From NCBI RefSeq assembly GCF_917627385.1, contig NZ_CAKJTL010000085.1:1-50950 (forward strand): a stretch of 50,950 nucleotides of DNA, in the 5' to 3' direction. This DNA is from Protofrankia sp. CiT1. GTDB lineage: Bacteria > Actinomycetota > Actinomycetes > Frankiales > Frankiaceae. Within the stretch, counting starts at the first letter, position 1; each line of letters begins with the position of its first letter. Of this stretch, positions 46,680-50,950 are shown in pieces. The notes below the pieces were generated by a model that was not told where the DNA came from, ran no database searches, and saw only the letters and a list, made by a program, of their open reading frames with translations. The position numbers and the translations under genes were made by a program.

Positions 46680-47572
46680 CTGTCATGTTCTCTCGCGTCC
46701 CTGTCTGGATCCGCCAGCACCTTGCCGCGCTACGGGCGATACTCGTCTTCACCATCCTGCTCGGCTTGGGCTACCCGCTGCTGGTTCTCGCCATCGCCCA
46801 GCTCCCCGGCCTGAAGGACAAGGCCGACGGCTCGTTCGTCCGCGATGCCAGGGGCACCGTGGCCGGCTCGAGCCTGATCGGCCAGTCGTTCACCGACGAC
46901 AAGGGCAACCCGATCACAAAGTACTTCCAGAGCCGGCCGTCGGCGGCCGGCGGCGGCTACGACCCGACCGCGACCAGCGCGAGCAACCTGGGCCCGGAAA
47001 GCATCGTCGACACCCTGGCGGACCCGAACGTGACCGACGATTCCGGCAAGCAGAGCCTGCTCACCCAGGTCTGTGCCCGCAGCGTCGCGATCGGCACGCT
47101 CGAGGGCGTCGACGGGTCGCGGCCGAACTGCACGCCTGGCGGCGTCGGGGCCGTCCTGTCGGTGTTCTACGACCAGCCCGGCTACCAGGGCGCTGTCACC
47201 CGCGTGGTCAGTGTCAACGAGGAGTGCCCGGCTGCTCCGTTCATCACGAGTTTCGCCGGGGTGAAGGTCGAGTGCCACACCTTCGGTGACGATGTCTCCG
47301 CCGGCAAGCTGGTCGTCGTGCGTGGCGACGCACCCGCCACACCGGCGGTGCCTGCCGACGCGGTTACCGCCAGTGGCAGTGGGCTTGACCCCGATATCTC
47401 CCCCGCCTATGCCCGCCTGCAGGTCAACCGGGTGGCGAAGGCCCGTGGCCTCGATCCGGCCGTTGTCCGCGCGCTGGTCGACGACCACGTCCACGGCCGG
47501 GCGGTGGGCTTCCTGGGTGAGCCCACCGTCAACGTCCTCAACCTGAACAGGGCGCTGGAGCGGCTGCGCTGA
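46676..47572 (+). CDS. kdpC: Potassium-transporting ATPase subunit KdpC, with large insertion
   Basis: This 298-residue protein has one N-terminal membrane helix and the KdpC blocks [16 protein letters not shown] near 83-98 and [17 protein letters not shown] near 231-247. Typical KdpC is about 190-220 residues; here about 90 more residues lie between these blocks, with four Cys (133, 152, 184, 200) that may form disulfides outside the membrane. The GTG start overlaps the kdpB stop. KdpC assembles with KdpA and KdpB. Confidence 0.93.
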   Translation: MTVMFSRVPVWIRQHLAALRAILVFTILLGLGYPLLVLAIAQLPGLKDKADGSFVRDARGTVAGSSLIGQSFTDDKGNPITKYFQSRPSAAGGGYDPTATSASNLGPESIVDTLADPNVTDDSGKQSLLTQVCARSVAIGTLEGVDGSRPNCTPGGVGAVLSVFYDQPGYQGAVTRVVSVNEECPAAPFITSFAGVKVECHTFGDDVSAGKLVVVRGDAPATPAVPADAVTASGSGLDPDISPAYARLQVNRVAKARGLDPAVVRALVDDHVHGRAVGFLGEPTVNVLNLNRALERLR

Positions 47573-47641
47573 AGCAGACTGCACAGTAGTCGCCAGCTGA
47601 CAGCGGCCAGGTGACAGGGGCCAGCCTGGGGAACCGCGCAC

Positions 47642-47680
47642 CCGCTCATCCGCGCCTGGCCCGCTGGCGCGGATGAGCGG
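47642..47680. terminator. Perfect 15-bp hairpin after kdpC
   Basis: CCGCTCATCCGCGCC and GGCGCGGATGAGCGG pair perfectly around a 9-base loop, 70 bases after the kdpC stop and 25 bases before the next small gene. With no T-run it may be an intrinsic terminator of the high-GC type, an attenuator, or an mRNA-stability element separating the structural genes from kdpE. Confidence 0.6.
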
Positions 47681-47705
47681 CCCGCGCCGAGGAACGGAGT
47701 CGGAT

Positions 47706-47810
47706 ATGCCCGGTCATGGTTCGGTCGGCGGAGCTGCCGACAAGGGGCGCGCGGCTCCGGCCAGCACCAGCCCCGCCGCGGGGGCCGCGCATCCGGCGCG
47801 CCGGCCATGA
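47706..47810 (+). CDS. 34-residue open frame coupled to kdpE
   Basis: The frame begins at an ATG preceded by GGAG and ends in ATGA with the kdpE start, so ribosomes finishing it could restart on kdpE. The peptide is low-complexity (Ala/Gly/Pro/Arg) and resembles no known family. It occupies the place where kdpD usually stands. It may be a leader frame only. Confidence 0.4.
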   Translation: MPGHGSVGGAADKGRAAPASTSPAAGAAHPARRP

Positions 47811-48526
47811 GCCGGGTCCTCGTCGTCGACGACGAGCCGCAGCTCGTGCGTGCCCTGCGCATCAACCTGCATGCGCGCGGCTACGAGGTACAGACCGCCG
47901 AGGACGGACGGCAGGCGCTCCGCCGCGCGGGCTCTTACCAGCCCGACATCATCCTGCTCGATCTGGGCCTGCCGGACCTTGATGGCGTTGAGATCATCCG
48001 CGGGGTTCGCGGCTGGAGCACGGTCCCGATCATCGTGCTGTCAGGCCGGGTCGGCAGCAGCGACAAGGTCGCGGCGCTCGACGCCGGGGCCGACGACTAC
48101 GTCACCAAACCATTCGACATCGACGAATTGTTAGCACGCCTGCGCGCGGTGTCACGCCGTACGCCGGGCGGCGAGGACCTGGAACCGATCATCATCGGCA
48201 ACTGCCAGATCGACCTCGCCGCCCATACGGTCACCTGTGCTGTGCCCGCGGCGAGGGCCGCCCGCGGCCCGGCCGTGCCGGCTGGGGCGGGCCGCGACAT
48301 CCGGCTCACCCCGACCGAGTGGGCGCTGCTGGAGGTCCTGCTACGCCACCCGGGCAAACTGGTCAGCCAACGCCAGCTCCTCACCACGGTGTGGGGACCA
48401 TCCACGCCAGACAGCCATTACCTGCGCGAATACATGGCCCGGCTCCGGCGCAAGCTGGAGCCCGACCCATCGCGCCCCCGCCACCTGCTCACCGAACCGG
48501 GCATGGGCTGCCGCTTCCGGCCATAA
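47807..48526 (+). CDS. kdpE: KdpE-type response regulator, OmpR family
   Basis: This 239-residue regulator has a receiver domain with Asp8/Asp9, phosphoacceptor Asp52 and Lys101, and a winged-helix DNA-binding domain with LTPTEWALLEVLLRHPGK. An Ala/Gly-rich insert of about 20 residues lies between them. The match to KdpE (SDKVAALDAGADDYVTKPF) and its place behind kdpC support the name. The sensor kinase gene kdpD is absent from the window, so its phosphodonor must be elsewhere. Its TAA stop is formed by the left end of a MITE-like element. Confidence 0.9.
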   Translation: MSRVLVVDDEPQLVRALRINLHARGYEVQTAEDGRQALRRAGSYQPDIILLDLGLPDLDGVEIIRGVRGWSTVPIIVLSGRVGSSDKVAALDAGADDYVTKPFDIDELLARLRAVSRRTPGGEDLEPIIIGNCQIDLAAHTVTCAVPAARAARGPAVPAGAGRDIRLTPTEWALLEVLLRHPGKLVSQRQLLTTVWGPSTPDSHYLREYMARLRRKLEPDPSRPRHLLTEPGMGCRFRP

Positions 48527-48675
48527 GAGGCTCCGGCGACAGGGGCGTGGATCACGGAGCGGGGCTGGGGTGCGTGCATCGCGATGCGGTGGAGGAGCCA
48601 CCGGAGGTGGTGGGCGGCGACCGACGGCAACGCGGCCAGGTGCGTGCCCCAGCCCCGCGTCTTCCGGTGCCGCTG
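48524..48675. repeat. MITE-like element whose left end forms the kdpE stop
   Basis: This copy begins TAAGAGGCTCCGGCGACAGG, contains GCGGGGCTGGGGTGCG and GTGCGTGCCCCAGCCCCGCG, and carries the conserved GAGCCACCGGAGGTG core. The right end (CTTCCGGTGCCGCT) has diverged. The TAA at its left edge is the kdpE stop codon. Confidence 0.75.
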
Positions 48676-48764
48676 GCTGGGTACCGTGGCGAGGACGTGC
48701 CCGGACCGGCGTCGACGCCGACGGTTATTGATACCGGCACGATCCGTGGGAAGGCGGTGCCGCG

Positions 48765-49295
48765 GTGTTGAACAGGGGTGTTCGCCTCGTTCGCCGGATC
48801 GCGGTGACCACGGCCGGGGTGAGCGTGCTCGGGGTGGGCGTCGCGCTGCTCGCCCTGCCCGGCCCGGGGTTCCTCATCATCGCGCTGGGGTTCTTCATCC
48901 TGAGTCTGGAGTACGAATGGGCCCGCCGGCGGTTCGACAAGGCCCGGAAAAAGGCCGCCGACCTTGCTGACCAGGCCGCGGCGGCAATGTGGTCAGCCGC
49001 CTTCACGATCGTGTTCGGGCTTGGCATGGTTGCCGCCGGTATCGTGTGGATCACGGTGAAAGGGCTGCCCTTCTCCTCCGCGTGGACGGGAGGCAGCGTC
49101 ATCTTCGGGGGCCTGGTGATTCTCGCCACGATGCTGGTCAGCCTGTGGCAGGCCAGGCAGGCACGCAACGCCGGCCGGCTGACCCCGGCGCAGCTACTCG
49201 ACCGGGCGGAGGAACACCAACGCCGCGAGCGGGCGTCGGCCGTCTCTCCCTCCACCGCTGGAGGTTCCCAACCAGGTGAGCCACCGCCTGCCTGA
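48765..49295 (+). CDS. PGPGW-type transmembrane protein (TIGR02611-like)
   Basis: This 176-residue protein starts with GTG and has an amphipathic Arg-rich N-terminus. A hydrophobic segment follows with the LPGPGFLIIALGFFIL pattern of the PGPGW family, then a charged helix and two further membrane segments (about 74-97 and 104-126). The tail is hydrophilic and probably cytoplasmic. The family is common in actinobacteria and has no assigned function. Confidence 0.85.
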   Translation: MLNRGVRLVRRIAVTTAGVSVLGVGVALLALPGPGFLIIALGFFILSLEYEWARRRFDKARKKAADLADQAAAAMWSAAFTIVFGLGMVAAGIVWITVKGLPFSSAWTGGSVIFGGLVILATMLVSLWQARQARNAGRLTPAQLLDRAEEHQRRERASAVSPSTAGGSQPGEPPPA

Positions 49296-49855
49296 GAGCG
49301 TGTGTGAGAACCCCCAGCACGATGGGCTTGTCGAAAGCATCGCGGCGTGGCTGGCCGACCGGCTGCCTGCCGGCCGCGATGGTCAGCGGGGCTTGGCTTC
49401 GCCGCCGCGCTCAATAATCCGCGGCGTGCGGCCCACAGCGATGGGCGTGCAAACACACTGCCAGGCAGAGCGTTTCTGCTGGAAGTGCATTGCACCGAAG
49501 GTGCAGGGATGGCATCCTTCTCTCAGCGGACCGGAACGCACCTCAGCCAGCCGGGGGAGTTCATACCAACTACGCGAAGATGAGGGGTGGCGCGTATCGC
49601 TCGTGACAGGCGCACTGAGGCGTTCCGGTCCCGAGTCCTGGTGACCCACACCGCCGGACCCCGCACCCGCTCGACGGCGAGCACATTGCCGTCGAGCGCG
49701 CGGTCGCACGTCGCCACACCCTGCGCTAGGAATCCACCGCCCGATCTGCGCAAGATGGAGTAGCACTGGTCTCCAGAGGATTCCCTGTTTGGCCTACAGT
49801 TTCTGGATCTCTAGCGGAGAGAACGGCTGGCCCCTGACCACCACTTCCAACTTAC
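49296..49855. other. Non-coding stretch, no gene recognised
   Basis: This 560-base region has only short overlapping frames of low quality on both strands, none with a recognisable protein. CTCGACGGC and GCCGTCGAG (near 49671-49698) form a 9-bp inverted repeat. It may be decayed sequence. Confidence 0.45.
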
Positions 49856-50023
49856 TAAGAGCGACCGGCAATAGGGGACGCGGCGTCGCGGGGCTGGGGC
49901 ACGCACCTCGCCGCGTTGTCGTCAGTCGCCACCCAACACCTCCGGTGGCCCCCTCCGCCGCCTCGCGATCCATCCGCCCGGACGCCGCTCCCTGATCGAA
50001 CGCCCTATTGCCGGAGCCTCTTA
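49856..50023. repeat. Full-length palindromic MITE-like element, reverse orientation
   Basis: This copy begins TAAGAGCGACCGGCAATAGG and ends CCTATTGCCGGAGCCTCTTA, so TA stands at both edges as expected for a TA target duplication. Its body, read on the minus strand, matches the 34.4-kb copy over most of its length. Only 214 bases separate it from the transposase gene. Confidence 0.85.
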
Positions 50024-50237
50024 GCTTGCGATTTAAGGTTCTGGGCACGTCAATCCTGCGACCTGACCGTAAGTCATCCCAACCGTGACCCACTCACCTA
50101 CCACCGGCCCGCCAACGGAGGGCCACTCAGGCCCGGCGACCTGGACCCAGGGTGCAGCTGGCATCCAGACAGCAGGACGGCCCTGGCACGATCGTGCGTT
50201 GCGAAACCATGATCGGACCAAGGCCGTAAGGACGAGT

Positions 50238-50950
50238 GTGCCCGACTACCCCGAACCCGTCGACCTCCTCGCCAAGATAGTGACGTTCCGTCGCCAGTTG
50301 CGGGACTGTTTCACCCGCCATAGTGACGCCCTGTTCGAGTTGGCGGATGCGATGCTGTGCGCCCAAGGGCCGGTCCGTTCGGCGGCCGAACTCTCCCTCG
50401 AGCCAGAGTTCGGCCGCGGTTACGGCTCGGCCTACGCCGCCCTGGCCACGGGTCGGACCGACGAGGTCGCGCTGCGCCGGCTGCTGGTCGGGCACGTGGC
50501 CCCGGCCCGGGACGGCGAGCCGCTGATGTTCGCAGTGGACACCACCCCGCTGGCCCGCCCCGACGCCGCCTACGCCGATGACCGAACGATGGTGCAGGTC
50601 CGTGGCAAGGGCGGCGACGTGTTCCTACCCGGCTACTCCTTCAGCATCCTGGTCGGTATCGGCTGGGGCGCCTCGTCCTGGGTCGACCCGGTCGAGGCCC
50701 GCCGCCTGGCCCCCGGCGACAACCACACCGAGGTCACCTGCGGCCAGATCCGTCATCTGCTCGCAGACCTGGCCGCCACCGGCCGGCAGACCCTGGGCAC
50801 CCCACCCCCGCTGGTGGTCCTGGACGCGGGCAACGACCCGAGCGCGCTCGCCCACGAACTGGCCGGGGAACACGTCCAGCTCCTGGTCCGGCTACGCGGC
50901 AACCGTGTCTTCCACACCGACCCCGGCCCCCGCCCGGCCGGCGCGCCGGG
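50238..50950 (+). CDS. Transposase, IS701-like (NF041680-type), truncated by window end
   Basis: The open frame runs from the GTG at 50238 (AAGGA upstream) past the window edge, giving 237 residues. The start FRRQLRDCFTRHSDALFELA and the DD-type acid residues in FAVDTTPLARPDA (about 95-107) and LVVLDAGND (about 193-201) match transposases common in actinomycetes. It is open to the edge without a frameshift, so the copy may be complete beyond the window. The IS terminal repeats were not identified. Confidence 0.8.
   Translation, partial: MPDYPEPVDLLAKIVTFRRQLRDCFTRHSDALFELADAMLCAQGPVRSAAELSLEPEFGRGYGSAYAALATGRTDEVALRRLLVGHVAPARDGEPLMFAVDTTPLARPDAAYADDRTMVQVRGKGGDVFLPGYSFSILVGIGWGASSWVDPVEARRLAPGDNHTEVTCGQIRHLLADLAATGRQTLGTPPPLVVLDAGNDPSALAHELAGEHVQLLVRLRGNRVFHTDPGPRPAGAP

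Noticed and set aside
47706-47810. Remnant of kdpD in the 34-residue frame
   Set aside because: The peptide is low-complexity and shows none of the kinase motifs; kept only as a possible leader frame.

Overview
The window is high-GC DNA from a filamentous actinomycete, most likely Frankia or a close relative. That placement is inferred from the gene families (an FxLD-type lanthipeptide cluster, the fabG/fabI/hemH neighbourhood, DUF3090 and DUF3099 proteins, a PGPGW membrane protein, MgtA-like glycosyltransferases), frequent GTG starts and the GC-rich codon use; no rRNA or tRNA gene is present to confirm it.

Region by region. (1) 0.4-8.7 kb: a class I lanthipeptide locus of the FxLD type. A divergent regulator and Nudix pair faces a 61-residue precursor, a short LanB dehydratase, a LanC cyclase, a protein that joins a SpaB_C-type domain to a protein-isoaspartate-type methyltransferase, and a helical accessory protein. 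The enzymes appear to divide dehydration between two polypeptides and to add Asp methylation to a four-Cys core. (2) 8.7-16.8 kb: a GGDEF/EAL protein, glycerate kinase, bacterioferritin with its ferredoxin and a good IdeR-type iron box, an ArfA/OmpA-like envelope protein, a PAP2 enzyme and a TetR regulator. (3) 16.8-28.4 kb: a fused two-half ABC exporter with one degenerate ATP site, an L,D-transpeptidase, urate oxidase overlapping antisense with a SAM hydrolase, a CoA-transferase, a DUF3099 protein with a repeat tail, and FtsH. (4) 28.4-36.6 kb: a translationally coupled minus-strand run of two mannosyltransferase-like enzymes and an SGNH hydrolase, a divergent FAD oxidoreductase, a DUF3090 protein and ferrochelatase. 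(5) 36.8-42.3 kb: fabG and fabI, which are commonly neighbours in actinobacteria, are separated by an accessory block holding two SDRs, a DUF167 protein, a frameshifted IS256 remnant, a Panacea-type toxin-antitoxin candidate and a two-repeat CRISPR-like unit. (6) 42.6-48.5 kb: a complete kdpFABC potassium-pump operon with an extra 27-residue membrane peptide, followed by kdpE but no kdpD. (7) 48.5-50.95 kb: a PGPGW membrane protein, long non-coding stretches and the start of a transposase cut by the window edge.

A family of short palindromic elements (93-166 bp, termini AGAGCG...CGCTCT, often next to TA) is scattered through the window in at least five copies plus one end fragment. One copy supplies the stop codon of kdpE, and another abuts the iron box upstream of the bacterioferritin operon. 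They look like MITEs and are the main repeat structure here. The strongest biosynthetic signal is the FxLD lanthipeptide locus.
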